DNA from: Chloroflexota bacterium
GTDB taxonomy: Bacteria; Chloroflexota; Limnocylindria; P2-11E
DNA: 6,303 nucleotides
Assembly: GCA_025350745.1 (NCBI GenBank)
Contig: JANXXG010000275.1
Location: 1 to 6,303 of the forward strand
Reading direction: 5' to 3'
Position 1 is the first letter of the stretch. The number at the start of each line of letters is the position of its first letter. A program made the translations under genes and the position numbers. The notes beneath the pieces were generated by a model. It saw only the letters and a list, made by a program, of their open reading frames with translations, made no database searches and had not been told where the DNA came from. Below, one piece after another: positions 6,027 through 6,303 of the stretch.

Positions 6027-6054
6027 CTATCAAAATTGAGAGCAGACCGGCCAA
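6026..6054 (-). promoter_or_regulatory. Promoter for the ribbon-helix-helix-like gene
   Basis: On the minus strand TTGGCC (6049-6054) is followed after exactly 17 nt by GATAGT (6026-6031), each matching four of six consensus bases with ideal spacing. It sits in the 73-bp gap just past the DUF2277 stop codon, in the most AT-rich part of the window. The predicted start near 6019 falls inside the inverted repeat. Confidence 0.55.
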
Positions 6055-6059
6055 CCCTC

Positions 6060-6296
6060 CTATCGGGTGCGCGGTCTCGGCACAGGAACGGCCGCCTTTG
6101 ACGGAGGGAGCGCGCCGAGCAGATCCTGCGAGATGCGCGCGACGGCCTCGATCGCGGCCTCGAACGCATCCGCGTTCTTGGGGGCCGGTTGCTGCATCCC
6201 GCTCACCTTGCGGACGAACTGCCGCGCGGCCGCGCGGATCTCGTCGTCGCCGGCCACCCCCTCGATCGTGCGGAGTCGCTTGATGCTGCGGCACAT
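6060..6296 (-). CDS. DUF2277 family protein, 78 aa
   Basis: The small protein opens with MCRSIKRLR and carries the conserved block AARQFVRKVSGMQQP (about 23-37) followed by a helix (ADAFEAAIEAVARISQDLL), which together mark the DUF2277 family. The function of the family is unknown. The conserved N-terminal Cys2 is noteworthy, as the family signature begins at the start methionine; this also fixes the ATG at 6296. The tail after residue 61 is Pro/Arg/Ala rich and probably disordered. Only 7 nt of upstream sequence are in the window, so its ribosome site and promoter cannot be judged. It lies upstream of, and in the same direction as, the ribbon-helix-helix-like gene, which seems to have its own promoter. 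Confidence 0.9.
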   Translation of the reverse strand: MCRSIKRLRTIEGVAGDDEIRAAARQFVRKVSGMQQPAPKNADAFEAAIEAVARISQDLLGALPPSKAAVPVPRPRTR

Positions 6297-6303
6297 GATC
6301 TTT

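Noticed and set aside
5577..6101. A 174-codon plus-strand open frame
   Set aside because: It is antisense to the ribbon-helix-helix-like gene, spans its promoter and shows no recognisable motifs.

Overview
This is a dense, high-GC stretch of bacterial chromosome with seven genes, none of them mobile or phage-like. Composition, strong G/C third-position bias, GTG and TTG starts, probable leaderless transcripts and the gene families present suit a soil or freshwater actinobacterium-like or Chloroflexota-like lineage. That placement is inferred from style; there is no rRNA or other marker gene to fix it.

Layout, left to right. Positions 1-968 (minus) hold moaA, the radical-SAM enzyme that starts molybdenum cofactor synthesis, missing only its last few codons at the window edge. 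Positions 1005-2768 (minus) hold a large exported protein of unknown function with a TTG start and a perfect 12-bp palindrome just upstream of its ribosome binding site. Positions 2882-4422 (minus) hold a likely operon: a HAD-type hydrolase, a thioredoxin-fold protein with one active-site cysteine, and a small SelW-like (Rdx family) CxxC protein whose GTG start overlaps the preceding stop (GTGA). Positions 4479-5483 (plus) hold a tandem-GNAT acetyltransferase transcribed divergently from the HAD gene. Positions 5480-5986 (minus) hold a protein with a ribbon-helix-helix-like C-terminus, converging on the GNAT gene with overlapping stop codons. Positions 6060-6296 (minus) hold a DUF2277 protein.

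The most informative signals are regulatory. The 56-bp gap between the HAD and GNAT genes has two back-to-back -10-like boxes, each exactly 7 nt from its ATG, as expected for a divergent pair of leaderless mRNAs. Upstream of the ribbon-helix-helix-like gene, a TTGGCC-17-GATAGT promoter is followed by an inverted repeat TGTAAT-N12-ATTACA, a plausible autoregulatory operator. The thioredoxin-like/SelW-like pair, probably translationally coupled, looks like a small redox module. No RNA gene, CRISPR array, insertion sequence or convincing intrinsic terminator was seen. No clearly new multi-gene system is evident; the novelty lies in the uncharacterised families and their control sites.
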